A stretch of 64,000 nt of DNA, taken from assembly GCF_029269835.1 (NCBI RefSeq), contig NZ_JARJBB010000008.1:186001-250000 (forward strand), written 5' to 3'. The DNA is from Streptomyces tropicalis. GTDB taxonomy: Bacteria; Actinomycetota; Actinomycetes; Streptomycetales; Streptomycetaceae. Below, one piece after another: positions 48,923-56,250 of this stretch (position 1 is the first letter of the stretch; each line of letters starts with the position of its first letter). The translations under genes were made by a program, and so were the position numbers. The notes beneath the pieces were generated by a model that worked only from the letters and a program-made list of their open reading frames with translations, had not been told where the DNA came from and did no database searches.

Positions 48923-50248
48923 GTGAGCCAGACAGATGACGTGACCCAGACAACGGAAGCCGCGGTCCTCGACGAGACCCCCGCCGGACGGAAGCCGGCC
49001 CGGATCCACCGGGCCTGGTTCGTCGCCGCCGTCACCTTCGTGACGATCACCGGTGCCGCCGCCTTCCGCTCCCTGCCGGGCCTGCTCATCGACCCCCTGC
49101 ACCAGGAGTTCGGCTGGTCGCGCGGCACCATCGGCGGCGCCGTCTCGGTCAACCTGGCGCTGTACGGGCTCACCGCCCCCTTCGCCGCCGCGCTGATGGA
49201 CCGCTTCGGCATCCGCCGGGTCGTCGCCGCGGCCCTCGCGGTCATCGCCGCGGGCTCCGGAGCCACCGTGTGGATGACGGCGGCCTGGCAGCTCCTGCTC
49301 TGCTGGGGCCTGCTGGTGGGCCTGGGCACCGGCGCGATGGCGCTGGCGTTCGCGGCCACGGTCACCGAACGCTGGTTCACCGCCCGCCGCGGCCTGGTCA
49401 GCGGCATCCTCACCGCCGCCTCCGCGTCCGGACAGCTGATCTTCCTGCCGGTGCTGTCCTGGATCGTCCAGGACCACGGCTGGCGCCCGGCCGCGGTGAC
49501 CGTCGCGCTGGCCGCCCTCGTGGTGATCCCCTTCGTCTGGCTGCTGCTGCGCGACCACCCGGCGGACACGGGCCTGAAGCCGTACGGGGCGAGTGTGTTC
49601 GTGCCGCGGCCCGCGCCCGCGGCCGGTGCCGCCCGGCGCACGGTCGCCGCGCTGGCCTCCGCGGTCCGCACCGGCCCGTTCTGGCTGCTGGCAGGGACGT
49701 TCGCGATCTGCGGCGCCTCCACCAACGGGCTGATCCAGACCCACTTCGTGCCGGCCGCCCACGACCACGGCATGCCCGTCACGACCGCCGCCTCGCTGCT
49801 CGCCGTGATCGGCCTGTTCGACGTGGCCGGCACCATCGCCTCCGGCTGGTTCACCGACCGATTCGAGCCGCGCAGGCTGCTCGCCGTGTACTACGCGCTG
49901 CGCGGGATCTCGCTGCTGTTCCTGCCGATGCTGCTGGCACCCGGCGTGCACCCGCCGATGGTCTTCTTCATCGTCTTCTACGGCCTGGACTGGGTGGCCA
50001 CCGTCCCGCCGACCCTGGCCCTGTGCCGGGAGCAGTACGGCGAGAACAGCGCCATCGTCTTCGGCTGGGTGCTGGCCTCGCACCAGGTCGGCGCGGCGGC
50101 GGTCGCCTACGCGGGCGGCGTGGCCCGGGACGTCCTCGGCTCCTACGACCCGGTCTGGTACGCCTCCGGAGCACTGTGCGCGGTGGCGGCGCTGATGGCG
50201 CTGGTGATCCGGCGCCGGGCGGGGACACTGCCGGCGGCCGCCCTCTGA
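48923..50248 (+). CDS. MFS transporter divergent from GlxA regulator
   Basis: A 441-residue 12-helix permease. Motif A-like DRFGIRRVVAAAL follows helix 2; SGQLIFLPVLSWIV and DVAGTIASGWFTDRFEPRRL are typical of the monocarboxylate/oxalate-formate antiporter-like MFS group. The GTG at 48923 is chosen; frames from 48893 add 10 residues that overlap the promoter. Pairing with a GlxA-family regulator suggests substrate-induced uptake or efflux of an unknown small molecule. Confidence 0.87.
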   Translation: MSQTDDVTQTTEAAVLDETPAGRKPARIHRAWFVAAVTFVTITGAAAFRSLPGLLIDPLHQEFGWSRGTIGGAVSVNLALYGLTAPFAAALMDRFGIRRVVAAALAVIAAGSGATVWMTAAWQLLLCWGLLVGLGTGAMALAFAATVTERWFTARRGLVSGILTAASASGQLIFLPVLSWIVQDHGWRPAAVTVALAALVVIPFVWLLLRDHPADTGLKPYGASVFVPRPAPAAGAARRTVAALASAVRTGPFWLLAGTFAICGASTNGLIQTHFVPAAHDHGMPVTTAASLLAVIGLFDVAGTIASGWFTDRFEPRRLLAVYYALRGISLLFLPMLLAPGVHPPMVFFIVFYGLDWVATVPPTLALCREQYGENSAIVFGWVLASHQVGAAAVAYAGGVARDVLGSYDPVWYASGALCAVAALMALVIRRRAGTLPAAAL

Positions 50249-50269
50249 CGCCGGCGGGCGTCGCCGTCG

Positions 50270-50288
50270 CCCCGCGCCCGGCGCGGGG
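50270..50288. terminator. Convergent hairpin
   Basis: An 8-bp stem CCCCGCGC/GCGCGGGG with a 3-base loop between the MFS and flavin monooxygenase genes. Confidence 0.55.
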
Positions 50289-50324
50289 CGGTTCCGGGCC
50301 CCGCTCCCGTCCGCGGCCCCGCGG

Positions 50325-51536
50325 TCAGTCCGGCAGGCGGGACACCCGCAGTCCGTCGCGGCGGACGGCCTGCCTCGCCACCGCGCGGGCGATCCGCTCC
50401 GCGTCGGCCGCCATCTCGCGGAACATGCCGCTGATGGGGTTGGTGAAGCCGGTGAAGAACAGGCCGGGCGCGTGCTGCGGGGCGCGGCCGCCGTGGACGG
50501 CGGGCCGGCCGCGCCCGTCCAGCACGTCGAGGTGGCCGACCAGGCCCTCCAGCGCCCGCAGGTAGCCGGTCGCCGCGACGACGGCGTCCGGCGCGATCCG
50601 GCCGCCGTCGGCGAGGACGACCTTGTCCTCCTCGAAGCCCTCGACCGCGGCCACGATCTCGACCCGCCCGCCGCGCACCGCGTCGACGAGGCCGACGTCC
50701 TGGACCGGGATCGCGCCCTCGGTGACCCGGGAGTACAGACCGGTGTCCGGGCGGGGGAGGCCGTGGGCGGACAGGTCCGGCACGCTCAGCCGCGCCATCG
50801 GCCGGGCCAGCCGGTCGACCAGCCGGACGGGCAGGCGACGCACCAGGATGCCGGTGTACTGCGCGGCCCAGCCGGCCGTCGACCTGCGCACCAGGTGCGG
50901 GGCGGTGCGCACCGCGAGCCGCACCCGCGAGGCCCCGCCCTCCACCAGGTCCACGGCGATCTCGGCGCCGGTGTTGCCGACGCCGACGACGAGCACGTCG
51001 CGGCCCGCGTAGGGGGCGGCGTTCCGGTAGGCGGAGGCGTGCAGGAACTCGCCCGTGTACGCCGCGCGGCCCGGCCAGTCGGGCACGCGGGGCGTGTGGT
51101 TGTGGCCGGTGGCGACCACGACCGCGGCGCCGGTCAGCTCCCGGCCGCCGGTGGCGTGCAGCAGCCAGCCGCCGTCGGGGGCGCGCTCGATGCGGGAGAC
51201 CTCGACGCCGGTCACGATCTCCAGTGCGTGGTGCTCGGCGTACTTCTCCAGGTAGCGCACCACGTCGTCGCGGGACACCCACCGGCCGAACCGGCGCGGC
51301 ATGGACAGTCCCGGCAGCGCCGACAGACGGCGGGTGGTGTGCAGGTGCAGCCGGTCGTAGTGGCGCCGCCAGGACGCGCCGACCCGGTCGGACCGCTCCA
51401 GCACGACGGCGCGTATCCCCCGGGCCCGCAGCGCGTGGGCGGCGGCGAGCCCGCCCGGACCGCCGCCGACGACGTAGACGGGACGGTCCGCCGGGTGGGC
51501 GGCGCCGGGGTGCGGTGACGTGGTGGAGTCGGCCAT
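50325..51536 (-). CDS. Flavin-containing monooxygenase-type oxidoreductase
   Basis: A 403-residue FAD/NADPH enzyme of the FMO/YUCCA/CzcO group. FAD motif VVGGGPGGLAAAHALR near the N-terminus, NADPH motif VVGVGNTGAEIAVDL, and the FMO fingerprint as YTGEFLHASAYR; ATG-like motif VVAATGYLRAL in the C-terminal half. It would oxygenate a soft nucleophile (N or S) or act as a Baeyer-Villiger enzyme. ATG 51536 is used; in-frame GTG 51554 is possible. An inverted repeat sits at its promoter. Confidence 0.87.
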   Translation of the reverse strand: MADSTTSPHPGAAHPADRPVYVVGGGPGGLAAAHALRARGIRAVVLERSDRVGASWRRHYDRLHLHTTRRLSALPGLSMPRRFGRWVSRDDVVRYLEKYAEHHALEIVTGVEVSRIERAPDGGWLLHATGGRELTGAAVVVATGHNHTPRVPDWPGRAAYTGEFLHASAYRNAAPYAGRDVLVVGVGNTGAEIAVDLVEGGASRVRLAVRTAPHLVRRSTAGWAAQYTGILVRRLPVRLVDRLARPMARLSVPDLSAHGLPRPDTGLYSRVTEGAIPVQDVGLVDAVRGGRVEIVAAVEGFEEDKVVLADGGRIAPDAVVAATGYLRALEGLVGHLDVLDGRGRPAVHGGRAPQHAPGLFFTGFTNPISGMFREMAADAERIARAVARQAVRRDGLRVSRLPD

Positions 51537-51553
51537 GTCCGTGAGCGTAATCA

Positions 51554-51597
51554 CGCAACCGGTTGATGGGTCTCGGTCAAGACCACAATTGGTTGCG
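51554..51597 (-). promoter_or_regulatory. Inverted repeat at the monooxygenase promoter
   Basis: CGCAACC (51554-51560) and GGTTGCG (51591-51597) are inverted around 30 bases containing a second small pair GGTCT/AGACC. The sequence is AT-richer than its surroundings (ACCACAATTGGTTG). It is a likely operator and promoter region; the regulator is unknown. Confidence 0.45.
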
Positions 51598-51715
51598 GAT
51601 TGATCACGGGTGTGGGGATGGTGCGGGGGAGTGCGCGGGACGGTGCGCAGGGAGCCCGTACGGGACGTTCCGGACCGGGGAACACGGCCCGGGCGCCCGG
51701 TGCTTGAATGACGGG

Positions 51716-52333
51716 ATGACCCGCGACCTCCCCGACCCCGGCGACCTGTCCTCCGTACGGCTGTCGGGCGGCGGCCTGTGGCTGCGCCCCTGGGACCCGG
51801 CGTCCGACGCCGACGTCGACGCCTTCCTGCGCGGTGTCACCGACCGCGAGTTCGCCCGCTGGAACACCCCCCTGACGCCCATCACGGACCGCGCCACCGC
51901 CCGCGAGGCGCTGCGCACCCGCGGGGAGCAGGCCGCCGCGGGGACCGCCGTGCCCTTCCTGATAGCCGAGGCGGAGGACGGCCCCGCGGTCGGGCACCTC
52001 GGCGTGAACGAGATCCGGCGCGTCTTCGGCCGCGCGATCGTCGGCTACTGGGTGCTGCCCGAGGCGCGCGGCCGGGGCGTGGCGACCCGCGCCCTGGACC
52101 TCGCCGCCCGCTGGAGCTTCGACGCCCTCGGCCTGCACCGCCTCGAACTGGGCCACGCCGTCGGCCACGCGGCCTCCTGCACCATCGCCGAGCGCTGCGG
52201 CTTCCGCTACGAGGGGACGCTGCGCGGGGAGATGTTCGAGGAGGGGCGGCGCGACGCCTTCCGGGACGCCCACCTGCACGCCCGCCTCGCGGCCGACCCG
52301 GTGCCCGGGGCGGGGACGCCTGCCGGGGCGTAA
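51716..52333 (+). CDS. GNAT acetyltransferase (RimJ/RimL type)
   Basis: A 205-residue acetyltransferase of the RimJ/RimL group: LWLRPWDPASDADVDAF at the start, VGHLGVNEI and GRAIVGYWVLPEARGRGVATRALDLAARWSFD (acetyl-CoA loop ARGRGVA), then LELGHAVGHAASCTIAERCGFRYEG. Substrates of the family range from ribosomal protein N-termini to antibiotics. TTGAAT ends 6 bases before ATG 51716 and there is no SD, so translation may be leaderless. Confidence 0.87.
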   Translation: MTRDLPDPGDLSSVRLSGGGLWLRPWDPASDADVDAFLRGVTDREFARWNTPLTPITDRATAREALRTRGEQAAAGTAVPFLIAEAEDGPAVGHLGVNEIRRVFGRAIVGYWVLPEARGRGVATRALDLAARWSFDALGLHRLELGHAVGHAASCTIAERCGFRYEGTLRGEMFEEGRRDAFRDAHLHARLAADPVPGAGTPAGA

Positions 52334-52373
52334 TACGGGGGCGCGGCACGGCCGTCGGGGCCGATCATGGGCC

Positions 52374-53258
52374 ATGGCCTTCGACGACTGGTACCTGACG
52401 GACGACCTCACGGACTACCTGGCCCGCGCGGGCGGCTTCCTGCGCTCCCGGCCGGACCGGCACACCGTGCACCTCACCGTGACGGAGAACCTGCGCACCC
52501 GCGGCGGACGGCTCTACGGCGGCGCCGCGCCCGAGTTCGGGGTGCTGGAGGAGGACGGTGCCGTGCGGGCGGCCTTCTTCCGCACCCCGCCGCATCCCCT
52601 CGTGGTCACCTCGCTGACCGAGGGGCAGGCCGACGGCCTGGCCCGCCGGCTGGCCGCGGCCGGGCGCACGCCGGGCGGCGTCAACGCCGACCGGGACACC
52701 GCCGCCGCCCTCGCCGCGGCCTGGCAGCGGCACACCGGCACCCCGTCCTCGCTGCACGAGCGGCTGCGCCTGTACCGGCTGGGGGAGCTGACGGCGCCGC
52801 AGCCGGTGCCGCCGGGACGGGCCAGGGCGGCCGGAGCCGCGGACCGCGCACTGATGGCGCGCTGGTACGCGGAGTTCTGCGCCGAGGTCGGCGAACCGGC
52901 CGGCCGCGATCCGGGGGAGTGGGCCGACGACCGGGTGGAGCGCGGCGACCTGCTGTTCTGGGAGACCCCCGACGGCACCCCCGTCTCCATGGCCGGCACG
53001 TCCCCCCGGGTCGCCGGGCAGATCCGCGTCGTCGCCGTGTACACCCCGGCGGAGCTGCGCGGCCGCGGCTACGCGGGCGCCGTCACCACCGAGGCCAGCC
53101 GGGCCGCGCGGTCCTCCGGGGCGGACGAGGTGCTCCTCTTCACCGACCTCGCCAACCCGACCAGCAACGCCCTGTACCAGCGCATCGGCTACCGCCCGGT
53201 GTCCGACTTCGCCGTCCACCTCTTCACCGATCGGCGGGACCGGTCCGTCCCGGGGTGA
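52374..53258 (+). CDS. GNAT family acetyltransferase (FR47-like)
   Basis: A 294-residue protein. The N-terminal half (about 1-135) is a degenerate GNAT-like domain; the C-terminal half carries the functional motif VVAVYTPAELRGRGYAGAVTTEASRAA, then LLFTDLANPTSNALYQRIGYRPVSDF. Two-domain FR47/YkwB-like acetyltransferases are common in actinobacteria, substrate unknown. It begins 40 bp after the RimJ-like gene and probably shares its transcript. Confidence 0.85.
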   Translation: MAFDDWYLTDDLTDYLARAGGFLRSRPDRHTVHLTVTENLRTRGGRLYGGAAPEFGVLEEDGAVRAAFFRTPPHPLVVTSLTEGQADGLARRLAAAGRTPGGVNADRDTAAALAAAWQRHTGTPSSLHERLRLYRLGELTAPQPVPPGRARAAGAADRALMARWYAEFCAEVGEPAGRDPGEWADDRVERGDLLFWETPDGTPVSMAGTSPRVAGQIRVVAVYTPAELRGRGYAGAVTTEASRAARSSGADEVLLFTDLANPTSNALYQRIGYRPVSDFAVHLFTDRRDRSVPG

Positions 53259-53354
53259 GCCGGCGCCTCCGGACGGGCGTGTCCGGTCGGCGCCCCGGGG
53301 CGGGACCGGCCCGGGCGGTGGCTCCGGGCGGAGCGGCCCGGGCGCGGTTCCGCT

Positions 53355-54020
53355 TCAGGGCCAGAGCAGGGTGCGGTCCCAGCCGGTCCCGGTGCGCCGG
53401 TAGTGCAGCCGGACGTGGCGGCGCCGGGCGTCGCCCTGGAAGAACTCGACCTCCTCGGCCCTCAGCCGGTACAGCGTCCAGGACGGCACCTCGGCGTCCG
53501 GCTCCCGCCGGGCCCGCTCCCAGGCATCCTCGGACGCCCGGTGCAGTGCGCCGAGCGAGCCGAGCACCTCGCTCTGCCGGCCGGTGAGGGCGGCGGCCAG
53601 CGCCCCGGTGGAGCGGGCGTGCAGGTCCGCGTGCGCCTCCTCGGCGGGGGCGGCCGACACCGGCCCGCGCACCCGGACCTGGCGCCCCAGGACCGGCCAG
53701 TAGAAGGCGAGTGCCGCGTGCGGGAGCGCGGCCAGCTGGCGGCCCTTGTGGCTGTGGGCGTGCGTCCCGAAGGTCCAGCCGGACGCGTCGGCGCCGTGCA
53801 GCATCACGATCCGGACGTCCGGGAGGCCCTCCTCGTCGGCCGTCGCCAGCGCCATCGTGTGCGGCTCCCGCTCGCCCGCCGCCGCGGCCCGCGCGATCCA
53901 CTCCGTGAACAGCGGCAGGGGATCGGCGGGCGCGGACGCGGGGTCGAACGCCGGCAGCTCGGTGACCTCCGGGTCCCAGACCCGCAGGGACCTCAGCAGC
54001 TCGTGAAGATCGGTCTCCAT
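53355..54020 (-). CDS. Pyridoxamine phosphate oxidase-family flavoprotein (PhzG/PNPOx-like)
   Basis: A 221-residue FMN-binding split-barrel protein related to PdxH and PhzG: PHTMALATADEEGLPDVRIVMLHG, FGTHAHSHKGRQLAALPHAALAFYWPVLGRQVRVRGPV, and the C-terminal VEFFQGDARRRHVRLHYRR. Key substrate motifs of true PdxH (RPHGSQ, ENRLHDR) are replaced, and a dedicated pdxH is present at 24.9 kb, so this is probably a paralogue with another substrate. Start ATG 54020. Confidence 0.8.
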   Translation of the reverse strand: METDLHELLRSLRVWDPEVTELPAFDPASAPADPLPLFTEWIARAAAAGEREPHTMALATADEEGLPDVRIVMLHGADASGWTFGTHAHSHKGRQLAALPHAALAFYWPVLGRQVRVRGPVSAAPAEEAHADLHARSTGALAAALTGRQSEVLGSLGALHRASEDAWERARREPDAEVPSWTLYRLRAEEVEFFQGDARRRHVRLHYRRTGTGWDRTLLWP

Positions 54021-54181
54021 GCCCCGAGTATGGCTCCGCCCCCGCAGGGGCCCCGGACACGGGACGCCGCCGCCGGGGGCCGCTCCCTCGCGCGCTGGAG
54101 GGGGCACCCGTCCGCGCGCACCGGCCCCCGAGCCCCCGTCCGCGGCGGGCCCGGCGCGGGCACCCTCACCCGTTCGGTGCC

Positions 54182-54392
54182 GTCGGCCCCGTTCTTCCTG
54201 CTGCAGGCCGCGCTGGAGGCGTTCCGTGGGTCCGCCGTGCACGCGCTGCTGGTGGTCGGGGACCTGGAGGACGAGACGTTCCAGGGGCGCCCGCCCGGAG
54301 CAGGTCCGGCTGCTCGCCGTGGGCCCGCAGACCTCGGTCCCGGCCGTCGCCCTCCACGTGCTGCACCGCACCTTGCCTTGGGCGCAGGCTGC
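54182..54392 (+). pseudogene. Frameshifted coding remnant, family unknown
   Basis: Strongly GC3-biased codons give FFLLQAALEAFRGSAVHA and LLVVGDLEDETFQG in one frame up to about 54287, then PEQVRLLAVGPQTSVPAV in the next frame. The continuous coding character across a one-base shift suggests a decayed gene. I do not recognise the family. The rest of 54021-54561 holds only GC-rich sequence and the TetR terminator. Confidence 0.35.
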
Positions 54393-54504
54393 GGGACGAG
54401 GACGGCTCGAACGACCGCTGAGCGCGGTGGCCGTTGCGAAGTCCCCACCGGCCTCGCCCACTCCGCGGGCCGCCCGGGGCCGCCGCACCGCCGCCACAGC
54501 GCAA

Positions 54505-54538
54505 CAGGCGGCCGCCCACCGGGGTGGACCACCGCCTG
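54505..54538 (-). terminator. Hairpin downstream of TetR gene
   Basis: Arms CAGGCGG and CCGCCTG enclose an inner CCACC/GGTGG pair, 24 bases past the TetR stop on the minus strand. Confidence 0.5.
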
Positions 54539-54561
54539 CCTGACAGGACGTGCGACCGGTT

Positions 54562-55209
54562 CTACTTCGTCGGCTTCCGGCCGGTGATGCCCAGATGGAC
54601 CAACAGGGCCAGGTTCGGGCGCAGTTCGGCCTGCTTCACGCCCCAGGAGGTGAAACCCTTCTGGTGCGAGGCGACCGCGGAGAGCATCGTGACCAGTGAA
54701 CCGGCGACCGCGGCCGGATTCACGTCCTTGTCCACCCGCCCCTTGGACTGGAGTTCGGCAACAGCGTCCGCCAGGGGGCCGTTCACCGCGTTGAGGACCT
54801 TCATCCTGAGTTTGTAGAAGCGCTTGTCGCCCTCGGCGGCCCCGAGGTCGACCACGCGCAGAATCGCGTCGTTGCGGCGCCAGAACTCCAGGAACCCGTC
54901 GACGAATTCCTGCGCGGTCAGCCAGCCCGCCTTGCCGGCCCATGAGCGGCCCGCCAGCAGTTCGGCCAACCCGGCGCCCTCGGAGGCCACTTGGTCGGCG
55001 ATCTCGAGGACGGCACCCTCGACGTCCGGAAAGTACTGGTAGAAGGTCGCGGGCGATGTCCCGGCCTTCCGGGCGACATCGATGACTTTGACGTCGCGGT
55101 ACGGGGAGGAGCTGAGCATCTCGCTGAGGCAGTCGAGCAGCTTCTGCCGGGTCGCCTGCCCACGCCGACCGGCCACGCGGCCGTCGACGGTACGCACTTG
55201 TCCTGTCAT
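54562..55209 (-). CDS. TetR family regulator beside the AfsK locus
   Basis: A 215-residue TetR protein. HTH about 17-62: RQKLLDCLSEMLSSSPYRDV, VARKAGTSPATFYQYFPDVEGAV; the helical ligand domain ends GITGRKPTK. Codon usage is less GC-extreme than its neighbours (AAG, AAC, TTG present), hinting at strong conservation. It is divergent from kbpA across about 120 bp, as in S. coelicolor, and may regulate the kbpA-afsK transcript (inference). ATG 55209. Confidence 0.9.
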   Translation of the reverse strand: MTGQVRTVDGRVAGRRGQATRQKLLDCLSEMLSSSPYRDVKVIDVARKAGTSPATFYQYFPDVEGAVLEIADQVASEGAGLAELLAGRSWAGKAGWLTAQEFVDGFLEFWRRNDAILRVVDLGAAEGDKRFYKLRMKVLNAVNGPLADAVAELQSKGRVDKDVNPAAVAGSLVTMLSAVASHQKGFTSWGVKQAELRPNLALLVHLGITGRKPTK

Positions 55210-55331
55210 GTCGTCAGCTTACCGAGGGGTGATGGGAGCGCGATTTGGCCGACTGCAAATGGGGTGCACGGGCAGTCGGAGGCTGCTGTGCCTGGTCTGC
55301 GGCCTGCGCGCACCGCGGTTACGTTGGCGAC

Positions 55332-56060
55332 ATGGCCGAAAACAGCCCGTCCGCGTACACCGAGGGCCTGCCCTGCTGGGCGGACGCGCAGCTCGCCGAC
55401 GTCGAGGCCGGCAAGTGGTTCTACGGTGCGCTCTTCGGGTGGACCTTCGACGAGCAGCCCGTCGTCCCCGGGGGCCCGGCGGTGGCCCGGCTGGGCGGCG
55501 AGCCGGTCGCCGCGCTCGCCCGCAAGGCGGACGGGCGGATGCCCACGGTCTGGACGGTGTACCTGGCCACGCCGGACGCCGCGGACCTGGCCCGGCGCAT
55601 CCGGGCGGCCGGCGGCACGGTCATCACGGAGCCCGTCCCGGTCGCCGGGGGCATCGCCGCCCTGGCCGCCGACCCGGAGGGCGCGGTCTTCGGGCTGTGG
55701 CAGCCGGCGGGGCACCCGGGCTTCGGCAGGCGCCACGAGCCGGGCGCCTTCGCCTGGGCCCAGCTCTACACCCGGGACGCGGCCGCCGCCGACGCCTTCT
55801 ACGGCGGCCTCTTCCACGACACCCTCCTCGGCCCCGGCGCCCGGCCGGACCTGGGGCGCGCCCTCGTCACCGACGCCTTCGCGCCCGAGATGCCCCCGCA
55901 CTTCGTGGTCCACTTCCTGGTCGAGGACTGCGCCGCCGCCCTCGGCACGGTGACCCGGCTCGGCGGGCGGGTCCGTGTGCCACCCTTCGAGACGTCCTAC
56001 GGCATCGCGGCGGTCGTCGCCGACAATCAGGGGGCGTCCTTCGCCCTGCTCCAGCGGTGA
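55332..56060 (+). CDS. kbpA: VOC-fold AfsK-binding protein
   Basis: A 242-residue protein of two vicinal-oxygen-chelate (glyoxalase-like) repeats (about 10-120: WYGALFGWTFDEQ, AALAADPEGAVFGLWQP; about 130-240: FAWAQLYTRDAAAADAFYGGLF, GIAAVVADNQGASFALLQ). The gene immediately before afsK in S. coelicolor encodes KbpA, which binds unphosphorylated AfsK and inhibits its autophosphorylation; position and size agree. ATG 55332 is chosen: TACGTT ends 6 bases upstream, suggesting a leaderless transcript. It lies 190 bp before afsK. Confidence 0.82.
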   Translation: MAENSPSAYTEGLPCWADAQLADVEAGKWFYGALFGWTFDEQPVVPGGPAVARLGGEPVAALARKADGRMPTVWTVYLATPDAADLARRIRAAGGTVITEPVPVAGGIAALAADPEGAVFGLWQPAGHPGFGRRHEPGAFAWAQLYTRDAAAADAFYGGLFHDTLLGPGARPDLGRALVTDAFAPEMPPHFVVHFLVEDCAAALGTVTRLGGRVRVPPFETSYGIAAVVADNQGASFALLQR

Positions 56061-56250
56061 GGGTCGCCCTCCGTGACGGGACGCGGGGGATTTGCGGCAT
56101 GACATCCTGATTAGTCGCCGGGTTCGCAACCAGTGCCCGGGCCAGGAAGAATCGGGGTGCGTGCCGCCACGGCGGTGCGGTGGTGAGACGCTGCACTTCG
56201 GTCGCGTACATATGTGGGTGACGCGGCTCGTACGGGGAGGTGGCAGGCAA

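Noticed and set aside
53993..54943. A longer minus frame overlapping the TetR gene's 3' part
   Set aside because: It runs out of frame through the TetR gene and terminator; codon bias and homology support the TetR frame.
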